In this document: piece by piece, positions 46,181-58,072 of the stretch
How the letters are laid out: each line of letters starts with the position of its first letter
Numbering within the stretch: position 1 is the first letter of the stretch
The notes under the pieces: model-generated
Told to the model about the DNA's origin: nothing
Seen by the model: the letters and a program-made list of their open reading frames with translations, nothing else
The model's database searches: none
NCBI GenBank assembly: GCA_022702705.1
Contig: CM040421.1
Location: 56,934,740-56,998,739 of the forward strand
Source: Papilionanthe hookeriana x Papilionanthe teres
Lineage: Eukaryota > Streptophyta > Magnoliopsida > Asparagales > Orchidaceae
Direction: 5' to 3'
DNA length: 64,000 nt
Made by a program: the position numbers and the translations under genes

Positions 46181-47280
46181 TTCAAAATCAAATTCTTGGG
46201 GTTGAGGATTTTACGTCTGAGACTGCATTGCTTTAGGATTCTTTCCCTATAGCAATGAAATACATCAAAGTCAAATTCTTGGGCTTGAGGATTTTACGTC
46301 CGAGACTGCATTGCTTTAGGATTCTTTACCTATCGCAATGAAATACATCAAAATCAAACTTTTGGGGTTGAGGATTTTACATCTGAGACTGCATTGCTTT
46401 AGGTTCTTTCCCTATCGCAATGAAATACATCAAAATCAAACTTTTGGGGTTGAGGATTTTACATCCGAGACTGCATTGCTTTAGGTTCTTTCCCTATTGC
46501 AATAAAATACATCAAAATCAAACTTTTGGGGTTGAAGATTTTACATCCGAGACTGCATTTCTTTAGGTTCTTTCCCTATCGCAATGAAATACATCAAAAT
46601 TAAACTTTTGGGGTTGAGTATTTTACATCCGAGACTGCATTGCTTTAGGTTCTTTCCTATTGTAATGAAATACATCAAAATCAAACTTTTGGGGTTGAGG
46701 ATTTTACATCCGAGACTCGCATTGCTTTAGGTTCTTTCCCTATCGCAATGAAATACATCAAAATCAAACTTTTGGGGTCGAGGATTTTACATCCGAGACT
46801 CGCATTACTTTGAGGTTCTTTCCCTATCGCAATGAAATACATCAAAATTAAACTTTTGGGGTTGAGTATTTTACATCCGAGACTCGCATTGCTTTAGGTT
46901 CTTTCCCTATCGCAATGAAATACATCAAAATCAAACTTTTCGAGGTTGAGGATTTTACATCCGAGACTGCATTGCTTTAGGATTCTTTCCCTATCGCAAT
47001 GAAATACATCAAAATCAAACTTTTGAGGTTGAGGATTTCACATCCGAGACTGCATTGCTTTAGGATTCTTTCCCTACCTCAATGAAATACATCAAAGTCA
47101 AACTTTTTTGGGTTGAGGATTTTACATCCGAAACTGCATTGCTTTAGGATTCTTTCCCTATTGCAATGAAATACATCAAAATCAAACTCTTGAGGTTAAG
47201 GATTTTACATCCAAATACCACATTGCTCTGGGATCTCTCCTCATTGTAATGATTCAATCTAATCAATTCAATTTTCTTTC
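46180..47280 (+). repeat. Tandem array of ~82-bp units before the 3' LTR
   Basis: About 12 clear units plus one degenerate unit. Each contains TTTTGGGGTTGAGGATTTTA, CATCCGAGACTGCATTGCTT, TTCTTTCCCTATCGCAATGA and AATACATCAAAATCAAA. Successive AATACATCAAA words are 80-86 bases apart. Tandem repeats between pol and the 3' LTR are a known trait of Ogre elements. Confidence 0.95.
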
Positions 47281-47668
47281 GAGGTTGAAGATGTTACATC
47301 TAAAACCACAAAATTCCAATTCTCATTTCAAATCGAATCCCTTCAAATTAATTTTGACAAAACTTCAATATAAATTAAAACTCAAACTAAAATCTAAGCT
47401 CACACATCAAAACTTAAATTGAAACAAAATAAAATCTAAATTGAAATTCCCCAGGTCATGTGATTTGGGATTCACCTCCTTTTCCTTTCCCCAGCGAGAG
47501 TTCAGGAATCTCCAGTCTCAGAGATATACTTGACACTCCAGCGGAAACTCTTCTACTCTGTCCTAAGTTTGTCACTTGGACTTTTGTGTTGGTTTTGTTG
47601 ATCGCTACGGTCAACACCAATACGCGCGGTGTGCTCCGTCAGCTCACCACACCTATTGGGGGTCCATT
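47281..47668 (+). other. 3' untranslated spacer up to LTR copy C
   Basis: A modest open frame (47460-47711) crosses into the LTR and has no recognised family. ATTGGGGGTCCATT just before 47669 is at the place expected of a polypurine tract but is only weakly purine-rich. Confidence 0.4.
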
Positions 47669-50051
47669 TGTTGACCTCATTTTTGATGAGGTCTTCTCTT
47701 CTTCTTTTTAGTACTTAGGATCTAGCCTTAGGCTTTTCCTTTGACTATCTTAGAGGATTAGAATTGGGACCCACCACTTAGAAGTTCAAACCACTTCTTA
47801 ACTCCCTGCAAACTCCACGAACTTGACTATAGACCCCTAATCACCTAGAGGGTTGAAATCAAATGTGGAAGTTTAAAGGAGGAGTTCCTATAGGGCTCTT
47901 TGGCCTTAGGACTACCCCAGGTGGCTCGGTCGCGGTGTAGTGGCTGACTTACACACACACTACACTTATACACTACACTTTCACACACCTCCTAAAACCA
48001 CACCCATACCCAACTTGACCTCCTGACTCATGTAGGTGATTCACATGAATGGTCCTTAACCCCTAAGCCCTTGGCTAAGAGGGTTAGGAACAACATAGTG
48101 GATGCCTCAAATGAGTCCCTTCATGGCTCATGTGGGCTTGATATGGCTTCATGGCTCAACCAAAATGATTTCATTCCACTTACGTTCACCCAATCTTCAA
48201 TTTTGCAAATTTTCAATTTTTGACCCCCGGGACCCTACACCCGCCTAGCCTACCCAATGCCCTTGAGACTACCCAAAATTTGCAAAATCACCTAAATTAC
48301 CGAAAATTCTCCAAAATCATTCCTAAACATTTCCTCACCAATCAAATTGATCATCCATAGCCAAAAATATCAAAAATTCCAAAAATACCTCTCAATACCC
48401 TCCAAATACCCAAAATACCCCTCTTAGCCAAAAAATCCAAAAATTCAGAAAATTCCCAGAAAATTTCAGAAAATCCCAAATATTCTCAATTTCATTTTAT
48501 TCAACTACACCTTAGACCAATGTTGTCAATTTACCCCACTTTTGTCAAAATCCCCAATTTGACCCATTTTAACCCAAAGTGAACCCAATGTCAAACCAAA
48601 CCTACCCAATTGACCCAAATTCTGGTCCAATTCAATTCTAAACTTCAATTCAACACTCCCAACACAAATCTAGACCAGATCCAAGTCCAATTTGATTGAC
48701 ATTTGAATCCAATTTCACTTTTGGCCTTAAAGCCCAATTTGGACCCATGACCCAAACCTAACCCAAACTAACCCAATTCAACTCCAATTAACCCCAAATC
48801 TTTTCTAAACCTTCCTTAACATCCCCAAAAACAAAACACTAACATGATTTGCCCAAAATTTAGACCCAAACCCCACTCAAATTCAACCCAAAGCTAAAAG
48901 GCCCAATTTTGACCTAAACCCAAACCTAACCCAAATAAGCCCAAACCCCAAAATCAAAACCAAACCAAAGTCAAAAACACTTTGAAACACTCCCATAAAC
49001 ATTTCCCAACATTAATTTTACATCAATTTGAACCCTAGCCCAACATTGGCCCAAGTTAGCCCAATTTGACCTACATTGGCCCATTCACCAAAGAGGTCCA
49101 AATCCAACCCAAACCTAGCCCAAACACGTCAAATTTATTCCAAATCATTCATGAAACATTCCTAAATTAAATTCAACACTTATTGGATCCAATCCTTTGC
49201 AAAATTCTCATCCTCAAATTTGTTTTGAAATCCAAAAGCCCACTTCCCTGAACCATTTTAAAAGCCATCTTCACTAAATTTCAAAGGCCCAAAGCCCACA
49301 TGACAACCCTATATCATCATCCATTGGATGAAACCATCTCCTAAGTTCTAAACCCATGATAAAATAAATCCAAATCAAGCCATATGCCAAATCCCATCAA
49401 ATCACCCCTAAATTACCAAAATTTCTAAAATCCATTTTCATGAAATTGACCAAGCTTTTCCCCAAGCCAAAGACAAGCCATGAAGCCATGCATGAGCCCC
49501 ATAGGAGCCATGAGAGCCATGGAATCCACTTTCCACCTCACCAAACCATTAATGGAAAGAGAGGATATCTCTTTCTTAAACCTTTTTTAAGCCCTTTTAC
49601 CTTAAACATGATACACTCTAAACCATACTTTGCCACCTAATCCTCGATGTGGACTTCACTACCTTTGGTAGGTTGACTCACATGATCCTCCCAGCCCAAA
49701 ACCGGAACTTGGAAGGGTGCACCAAACCCAAAATGGTGGGTTGACCCATTTGGACCCAAAATGAGCCTCTCCCCATACCATTTTGATCCAAACCCTTTAC
49801 ACATGTCCATGGCCAATTGACTGCACAAACCTCCAGCCCTGACCCTCCTGGACCTGAGGGTGACCCATGCCTGCCGGCCAGCCGCCTGGGTCGCCGGAAA
49901 ACACCATGGTCGAGACCTTGGGAGGAGCTAAACTTTGGAATTCCACCTTGTTGAGTTGCCCCATGCCTAATGGCCACCATGGCTGTTCTTCCCTTGACCT
50001 AAGCAGCTGATCCCAAGCCTTAAACCCCTTGGGAGGCCCTCCACCCTCTCC

Positions 50052-50058
50052 TATTTAA
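50052..50058 (+). promoter_or_regulatory. TATA-like box of LTR copy C
   Basis: CTCCTATTTAAACC, with a CT-rich leader after it, corresponds to CTCTATTTAAGCC at 30005 in copy B. Confidence 0.5.
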
Positions 50059-52689
50059 ACCTCACCTCCTCTCGGCCATGAGAGATGCTGAACCAGACCT
50101 TACTTAAACCCTGCCAAAATTGCTCCAGATCACTCTTCTTACTTAGAGCAGTTGATCCCCAGTGACAATTTGCCCTAATCCCCACCAACGGAGCCCGATT
50201 TCTCGACCAAAATTCCACCCAAAAGCAGGACACTTCTCCACGAGTGGATCAATCCCCAAATTGATTGATCCTACACCTTCACCGGACCGAGGGAAGAGGT
50301 TCACCAGCGAAAGCCCCCTCTCCGGGCCACCCATCCGTTCCGGACTCCAAGCTTTGTGATCGGGCTTGGTCGAAATCATACCTAGACGATTCACTGGGCC
50401 AAGGACTTCATCCGGAGCTTGCTTGGACCCAATCGAAGGTGACACAACCCTCGGATTGAAGCCACACTTCTCCGAGCAAAGGTATGAGCTAACTCTTTAT
50501 CCCGAGCTTACGGAGATTCTCCATTTCAAATGCCTTAATTTCAATGCATGATCACCATATAGATGTACTCTTCTCTTCAAGACGAATCCATAGAGCACAA
50601 GAACACGAAAATCCGTTGAGAAATGAGTGAGTTCTTAGGGTTTTAGTGTGGACGGCTCTCGGGTGAGAACGCTTGGGGATGATGAACGGATGTCGTTCAT
50701 TCCATACACGCGCGGACGGACGGCCAGGATCGCGCCGGATGAGGAGACGGAACGATATGGCGGGCCCCCGGAGCGCTGAGTTGGATAGCGGCGCCGAATC
50801 AGAAGACGACGCGTGTGCGTTTGGAGCTGCCGAGGATGGCGTGGCGCCGCGTGGATAAGTAGGAAATTAGGGTATTTTTTTTATTTATTTAATTCCCTAA
50901 ACTTCAAAAATGCATAACTTTGTGTAGAGAAATTAGAAAAATAAAATAAAAATACCCTCTTGCTCAGTGAACAGAGGAGAATAATGTGGAAAAGAAATCA
51001 TTTAATTTCATCAAGTATTTTATTTTTAATATTTTATTTACTGTCCGCATTGTTTTAATTCTCCATGCATATAGGAAATTCACCATGGCATGAGACCATA
51101 GGGCTTTTGAAGCCTCTGAATTTGGGAACATTCCCTGAATTTTCCAAAGTCAGAGGCCATCCCTATGAGAAGTTATTGATTTTTCAAATTCATGTTGTTG
51201 TTTTGAGTATTTTAATTCCAATAATTAGCATATTGTGAAATAAATTCTAGAAAAATTTGGTGATGCTTCTTATGACCAGAGGACCCTAGGAAAAATAGGT
51301 TTTGAATTAATTCACTTGGAATAACCCTAATTGGCCTAAACACCCAAAATAGGTCCTTAATTAATTAGAGCTAATCATGCATCAAATTGACTTGAAATCA
51401 ATTCTCCACTGACCTTTAGGATCAAAGGAACCCACCATAAAAATTTGAAGTCAATTGGACTTGGTTAGCCTTACTAAATGGGTTGATTAAGCTATTTAGC
51501 CAATCTAAACTTTAAAAATTCATAACTTTCAAAATATTTTTCAAAAATTCACTAAATTGGTTCTGGAGCCTCTCTGATATTAGGGGAATTTAAGAAAATT
51601 AAAATTTCAATTTTCTGAAAAAGTTGATTTTTTGTATTATTTTAATATTTTAATAATTAAAAAATAATAAAAATCACAAAAATAATAAAATTCACCAAAA
51701 TGTCACATTTTGAATTTTAATCATTTAGGAACAAACCCCATATTTTTCTTAGGTCTATTTAATGAGATATTAAATTTTAAAGCCCTAAGATAATTTTAAA
51801 ATTAAAAAAATGTATATTTCTAGTATTTCCACTAAAATAATTCTAATAAATCAAAGAAAAATCAAAAAATTGTAAAAATTGATTCTCTGATTTCCTTGAT
51901 ATCAGAGAGATTTTTGAAAAATATAAAATTCATTTTTCAACCTCTATTTTATTTTTAAATTAATTAATACTCCAAAACTTAAAATAATTATAATAGAAAG
52001 AATATAATTCAAAAAATCACCAAAATTGGTCCAAGTGGTTCTCTAGTCATTAGGAATGTCCCATAATTTTCTCAAGAACAGAAACTTTCCCTTGATCATA
52101 TTATTAAATTTTCCTTGAAAATCTCTATTTTCCACCAAAAATAATTACATAAATAAATTAAATATAGAAAAATCATATTTTCTCCTCTCATGTCTTTATT
52201 GACATATGAGTGAAGTCACATAAAAATTTCAAGTTCATTTAAGATCAATTTAGTGAGTTATGAAATTATTAAACTTGAAGGGCAAAATGGTAATTAAAAT
52301 TTTAACCTTTAATTAAAACTTTAGGCTTAATAAAATTGAAGAGTAAAATATTTGATCCTAATCTGATTTGGATGATTGAAATTTAAATAATTAAAGGGTA
52401 GAAACCTATTAAACAATTTAAAAATAATTAAAATAAACCTTAATTAAATAATTGATTAAATTTGGAAGAATAATAAAATTGGAATTATTAAAATAGGGAT
52501 ATTATTAGGAAGAGATTTGTTCTTTAATCTAAAAAAATCCCTAAATTAATCATCTCAATAATATTTAATTCCTAATTAAGATGATAATCCAAATTTAAGA
52601 TTTAAAATGTTAAAAGACTTAATCACTAAATTAAATTAAAGTTAAATTATTTAAATTAAACCCTTTTAAAATTTCAATTAAATTAAAAT

Positions 52690-52990
52690 TAAAAATAAAA
52701 TTAAATTAAAATTTAAATTAAATTAAATTAAATTAAGTTAAATTAAATCAAATCAAATTAAAATTTAAGTTAAATTAAATTAAATTAAAGTAAAATTAAA
52801 TTAAATCAAATTAAATTAAATCAAATTAAATTAAATTAAATCAAATTAAATTAAATTAAATTAAATTAAATTAAATTAAATTAAATTAAATTAAATAATA
52901 GGATCAAGTTAAAATTAAGATCAAATTAAATTAAATTAAAATTAAAACTAAACCAAATTAAATTAAATTAAAGTTAAATTAAATTGAATT
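52690..52990. repeat. (AAATT)n microsatellite
   Basis: Reiterated TTAAA/AAATT pentamers, purest at about 52795-52894, with AAATC variants. Confidence 0.92.
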
Positions 52991-55084
52991 TGAAATAACA
53001 TCACCTAAGACATAAAGAAATTCAAAAACAAACTTGAACATTATTCCAAATTTAAACCCACTAACTGAAATTAAATCACAAACCATTTGAATATCAATTT
53101 GCCCTTGAAAGCTTTTGTTGTCATAACTCCTAAATAGAACGTTAAGTGAAATGTTATTTCACTCATAGGATATTCAAATGTCCTAGTTCACTGAGTAAGA
53201 TAACAACAAAACTTGAACTCCTGGACGATTAATTCATTTGTATAATTAAATTCATTTGGAATTAAAACAATTCTAGCAATATTGAAAAGATGTTTAAGAT
53301 TCTTCTTAAGCACTTCCTCAAAATGATAGGATGTTTATAAGAACAACTAAACTTAATTGTTCTTTGATGAAGAAAATCGTCCTCAAACCAAAACACAAGA
53401 ACCTAGACGTCATAGGAGATGACTAGGTATAGGATTAGGAACTTGGTAGAAAATCATAACCCTTCCCTTAGTTTTACCTAGGAACTTGTTCTAAATGCTT
53501 AAATATTCTAAATTGTGTTTAAGTGCAGCTTGGGATGACGGGAAGACCCTCCAGGTACGCTTTTATTTTATTATAATTTACCTTATTGCAATTTATTTAA
53601 TCGCATCGCATTTACTTTTCTTGCATGATAAACAACTGTTGCATGAAAACCCACACCTTTAGGATAGTCCCTAAAACTGAAACCAAAACTAAATTAAAAT
53701 TCATTACAAGATAAAATTCACCGCCACAACATTTCAAAATATAAAATAACTCAAAATTTAATCACAAACGTAACACAAAACCGCAATTACAACTAAATTA
53801 AAACGTCTTGTTGGATGATCGGGAATACCTCGGATGATGTAACCTACGTGTTGCTAACGGGATTTCCCACGGTCTAAATGAAAGTGTGGAACTCATTCAG
53901 TTGAGTTTAGCAAATTCATCTGGACTAAGTGAATCCAATAAAAATAACGATGCCGGAAGGATGGAACCGTGGGATCTTAACCGGTGTTGTTATAATCAAC
54001 TTTAAGATTTGTTTTAATTAAAACATAAAAACACTTGGGAATTAAGAATTTCTCTAAACTAAAACACTTCTCTCATCCTTTGATTTATGACTTCTAAAAC
54101 TAAACCTCTGCAACAACAAGGAGCTCGGAGCATGGTGGGCAGCACGACCATCGTCATCAGCAAAACCTGAGTCTACTTCAGCAAAACTTTCTTAGAATTA
54201 AACAACTAAGCCATAGGACTTCGAGGTATTTTGCCTAGTGCAAATCCTCAACCTTTTGTTAGGCATTTGCATTGCAAATTAAGCCCTAACCGGTCTTAGG
54301 ATTTCCGAGGTAGTCGTCTGATATGACATAAACCCTCACATCTTCAAGGCTATTCGTATGATCATGTCATACGAACATAAGTCCTAATTAATTAAAATTG
54401 GCAAGATCAAAACATTAAATAAACATTTGGACTTTCCTAAATCCAAGCCAAACAATAGGATAGTCGGGAAATTACCGAAGTTTGCTTCGAATCCGTAATT
54501 TCTCCTACTTTTCTTCCTTTGAATTCCCAAAACAAAATGTTCCAAATTTGAGCTAATCCCTATTGAAATTCCAAAATTCAATCCTTTGAAAACTTAAACT
54601 TCGAAATTCTTGAGAGCAGAACTACTGATTATTATCGAGAGTTTTCTTAGGTGATTCCCGTCACTTAAGATGTAATTAACTATAGGGGCTTGCCCTTATA
54701 GGGAATTTTAAGAACCTGGAGTAATATAAACCCTGCTTAATTTTCTTTGTATTAAGCAGGGGAACTTGTCGGCTTATAAAATTGGTTCGTAGACCAAATG
54801 GATGTCACAAATCTTCTAGTTTATTTAACTTAGCCCCATCATCAAGCAGTGTGTCTATTCTTCGGGGAAGATACACGGTTTGTGGTACGGTGCTCGTTTA
54901 TATAAACTATTTGGGATGTGAGATCGGTTTAATTTCATATCTTAAAATTTTTAAATTTAAAATTATTTTCAAAATCAAATACTACTTTCTAAATTATATA
55001 TATATATTTAAATTAAATTTAAAATTAAAAATTCGCCGACAATTTCTGTTAGGCGACCCCCTTTTCAAAATAAAACACACAACC

Positions 55085-55945
55085 TAAAAATAAGCCGTAC
55101 AGACCTCTGAGATGGTTGATCTTCAATAATTCTCATGTCATTCATATCACCAACTGCTTGGTTACTATATGCATCTACTGGGTCTACAGGCTTCTAAGGT
55201 AGAAGTACTCTTTCCCTGTTCTCATATGGCACTTGTGATTGACTGCAGAGGAGAAATATGGTGGAAGGATGTTTAAGCCCATACTTAGATCCGTGAACGA
55301 TCAATCCTAAAATAGATTTGACAATTATTGAACCAACATCAATAGGCATCCCCATTTGAATAAAGTAGTTCAGAATAGCACACTCTTTAGTTACTTTACT
55401 GATTTTCATAGTCGGGAGAAATTTTCCACATATGAAATAATGTAAGTGTTTCAACGTAGGATTTAACAGTGTGGACGATAAACATACATACCTGCTATCT
55501 CTTATCTCTCATTTATCACTTTCATCGACAGATATCTGAATATATCATTCATATTGTCCTTCGTCGAGCCAAAATTTTAATAGTGGCAGATTGACACATT
55601 CTCAATCATGTATAAATCATTAATCTTTGCGTGAGTAAATGTGACAAACCTACCTCGCACATAGACTGATCCTTGGTTGATTCCATGAAGATTTGCATAA
55701 AACTCCTTCACAACCGGGACAACTACAGCGGTAGTAGTATAACACAATACTTCCCAACGTCTCTGAACAATAATTTCATCAATTCTAGTCGTAGGAGAAT
55801 TCGTACCTCGATTTACAAAGCCTTGTTCCTTAATCAATCTCATTTTTTAGATATTTTTGTTGAATAGGTGTTGTGCCTCGAAACTGACGAACTTTCTACG
55901 GTTGAAAACTTGAAATCTCAAAGTTTCCATCGTGTCGGAATCCAT
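55085..55945 (-). pseudogene. Env-like / 'putative plant transposon protein' ORF relic
   Basis: On the minus strand an ATG at 55945 opens MDSDTMETLRFQVFNRRKFV. After a stop near 55850 it continues in frame as EQGFVNRGTN, IIVQRRWEVLC, PVVKEFYANLHGI and VYVRGRFVTFTHAKINDLY, then after another break IDVGSIIVKSILGL and STIFLLCSQSQVPY. These are the ordered blocks of the domain found in the ORF after integrase in Athila-type elements (often called env-like; Pfam 'putative plant transposon protein'). Function is not established. At least two stops or shifts break it. Confidence 0.72.
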
Positions 55946-56059
55946 TTGGACAAGAATTTAGATCTTCCACTTCGTTCCTTGGGTAGTTCATGCATCTATG
56001 AGTGGTTTTTTGGAGTTCTAATGGAGGATTTACCGCCTAGAACCGCCAAAACTCAAATT

Positions 56060-56340
56060 TAGAGATGAGAAACGGTTTTCTGAACAGCGGCGCTGTCCGG
56101 CACTGATAACAGCGTCGTTCGATGCTAGTTCAAATTTCACCAAACTTCACTTCGATCAAATTCTTTCCAAATTTTGATTGGATTCATTTCTTAAATGTTG
56201 TTAATGATAAATAAGGAAGAATAAGACTTAATTAAGTAATAAACAAACATAAATAACACATCAAACAAAGCAAACACTCAATAAATGTGGGTTGCCTCCC
56301 ACAAAGCGCTTGGTTTTAACGTCATCAACCCGACATAACT
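56060..56340 (-). other. Athila-like spacer with GC-rich motif and GGGAGGCAACCC block
   Basis: Contains (reversed) GGGAGGCAACCC, preceded by AAGCGCTTTGTG, and a GC-rich stretch GCGTCGTTCGATGCTAGTTC (56112-56131) resembling the GC-rich motifs in the LTR family X copies at 35100-35210. Confidence 0.6.
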
Positions 56341-56477
56341 TTCAATTATTAAGGTTAATCCAACATTAAAACTTCTTTAAAATTACGTCTATTTCCTTCA
56401 AAATATGGTTTTAATCTTTGGCCATTAACTTTGAATATTCTTCCAGATTTAGGGTCATCGATAATCACAGCTCCAAA

Positions 56478-57710
56478 CTAATATATTTTTACGACAATGA
56501 AAGGTGGTGTCCATCTAGATTTCAGTTTCCCAAGAAATAATTTCAATCTTTTATTGTATAATAAAAATTTTTGTCCTGGTTCAAATTTCTTTTTGACAAT
56601 CTTTCGATCATGCCATATTTTTCTTCTTTCCTTATATATTCTATCATTATATAATGATTCATTTCCGATTTCTTCTAATTCATTCAATTTCAACAGTCTC
56701 TTCTCACCAGCATCTTTCAAATTAAAACTCAATTTCTTTATCACCCAACATGTTTTATATTCTAATTCAACTGGCAACTGACAGGTTTTTACAAAGATTA
56801 ATCTGTAAGGGGACATTCCTATAGGAGTTTTATAAGAAATTATGTATGCCCATAAAGTAGTATCTAATCTAGCAGACCAATCCAATTTCTTAGGATTAAT
56901 GACTTTCTCCAAAATTCCGTTAATTTCACGATTAGATACCTTTGCTAAACCATTAGTTTGGGGATGATAAGATGTAAAGATTCTATGCATAATATTATAT
57001 TTTCCCACAAATCTCTGAATCAGATTATTTTGAAAATGGAATCCTATATCAGTGATGATTACTCTAGGTATTCCATATCTTGTGAAAATATTTTTCAACA
57101 AAAATCTCGAAACACTTCTAGCATCACACTTAGGTAAAGTTATTGCATCAATTCATTTTGATACATAATCAACAACAACCAGTTTATATATGTTTCCAAA
57201 TGAAGGTATAAATGGTCCCATAAAATCTAATCCCAATGCATCAAAAATTTCAACTTTCAGAGTAAAATTAAGAGGCATTTCATTCCTTCTGGATATATTG
57301 CCTATTCTCTGACATCAATCATAATTTTTGATAAATCTATAAACATCTCTAAAAAGTGTAGTCCAATAAAATTCAAATTGTAAAATCTTATGTGCAGTTC
57401 TATCAATTCTGAAATGTCCTCCAAATTCATAATCATGACATTCTCGAATAATTCTTTCAGTTTCTTCATAAGGCACACATATCTTAATAATAGGATCATT
57501 ACTTTGCTTGTACAGATAAGGATCATCCCAAAAATAAAATTTAGCATCATTCTTAAAGTTTTTCTGTTGTTGCATTGTTAAATCATGTGGCAAAATATTA
57601 CTAACGATGTAGTTTACAATATCAGCATACCACGGTAAATTCCCTTCAATAATATTATATGATAGTTCATCAGGAAAATCTTCTGTAATTTTCTTTTCAA
57701 AGTCATCCAA
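56478..57710 (-). pseudogene. Athila-like integrase, catalytic Glu lost
   Basis: The N-terminal zinc finger (57500-57310, minus) reads RECHDYEFGGHF with the usual YWTTLFRDVYRFIKNYD before a stop, then CQRIGNISRRNEMPL. The core has FDALGLDFMGPF (first Asp) and PRVIITDIGFHFQN (second Asp). The segment that should carry the catalytic Glu (usually NGQAEVSNRE) reads NGLAKVSNREI, so Glu is Lys, consistent with a G to A change. The C-terminal part, FLLYNKRLKLFLGKLKSRW, is intact in one frame of 207 codons (57101-56478). The enzyme could not perform strand transfer even if translated. Confidence 0.88.
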
Positions 57711-58072
57711 ATTAGGTTGTTCAAGTCTAGATAAATGATAGTTATTTGATTATCGACCCCTTTTCTATTGACGATCTCAAAATCAAATTCTTGCATTAAA
57801 AGCATCCATCGAATCAGTCCTGGTTTTACGTCCTTCTTTTGCAATAAATATTTAAGAGTTGAATGATCAGTATGCACTACACATTTAGCTCCAATTAAAT
57901 AAGATCTAAATTTTTCAAATTCATAAACGATCTCTAATAACTCTCTTTCAGTAGTAGTGTAATTAATTTGAGCATTGGTAAGATTCTTGCTAGTATAGTA
58001 TATAACTTTAAACATTTTGTCAAGTATTTGTCCTAAAACAACTCCAATAGCATAATTGCTAGCATCGCACAT
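57614..58072 (-). pseudogene. Athila-like RNase H domain
   Basis: An open frame of 152 codons starts MCDASNYAIGVVLGQ (first Asp), then YYTSKNLTNAQINYTTTERE (Glu), CVVHTDHSTLKYLLQKKDV (Asp) and RWMLLMQEFDFEI. These are the standard blocks of Ty3/gypsy RNase H. It overlaps the start of the integrase region in another frame, indicating a shift around 57720-57770. Confidence 0.9.

Larger units (their letters stand above)
38382..47668 (+). mobile_element. Internal region of an Ogre/Tat-like Ty3/gypsy element with AlkB domain
   Basis: Domain order on one strand: protease, reverse transcriptase, RNase H, archaeal-type second RNase H, integrase, AlkB-like region, tandem-repeat spacer, then LTR copy C. 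A dual RNase H and very long LTRs are hallmarks of the Tat branch (Ogre and relatives). Frameshifts and nonsense changes show that this copy cannot make the full polyprotein. gag is missing or lies in the gap. Confidence 0.85.
47669..55080 (+). mobile_element. Very long LTR of the Ogre/Tat-like element, copy C
   Basis: Starts TGTTGACCTCATTTTTGATG, the same start as the inverted fragment at 60281 (TGTTGACCTCATTTTTGGTG), which fixes the left LTR edge. In order it contains the ACACACACTAC block, CCCAAAATTGACC low-complexity DNA (48200-49450), TATTTAA at 50052, GTGGACGGCTCTCGGG and a CG-rich block (50650-50860), GCTCAGTGAACAGAGGAGAA, AT-rich DNA, the AAATT microsatellite, GGATGATCGGGAAT (53814), and a right part matching 35389-35880 and 37627-37881. 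The right boundary is unclear; sequence changes to Athila-like DNA near 55080. It is inferred to be the 3' LTR of the element with the AlkB region. Confidence 0.7.

Noticed and set aside
46180..47280. CRISPR-like array
   Set aside because: Units are contiguous tandem repeats without unique spacers, inside a plant retroelement.
47460..47711. 83-codon frame upstream of LTR copy C
   Set aside because: No family, runs into the LTR, and sits in the 3' untranslated zone; probably chance.
49678..50858. Several frames of 60-100 codons in the GC-richer part of LTR copy C, both strands
   Set aside because: Overlapping in all phases, no motifs, not preserved in copy B.
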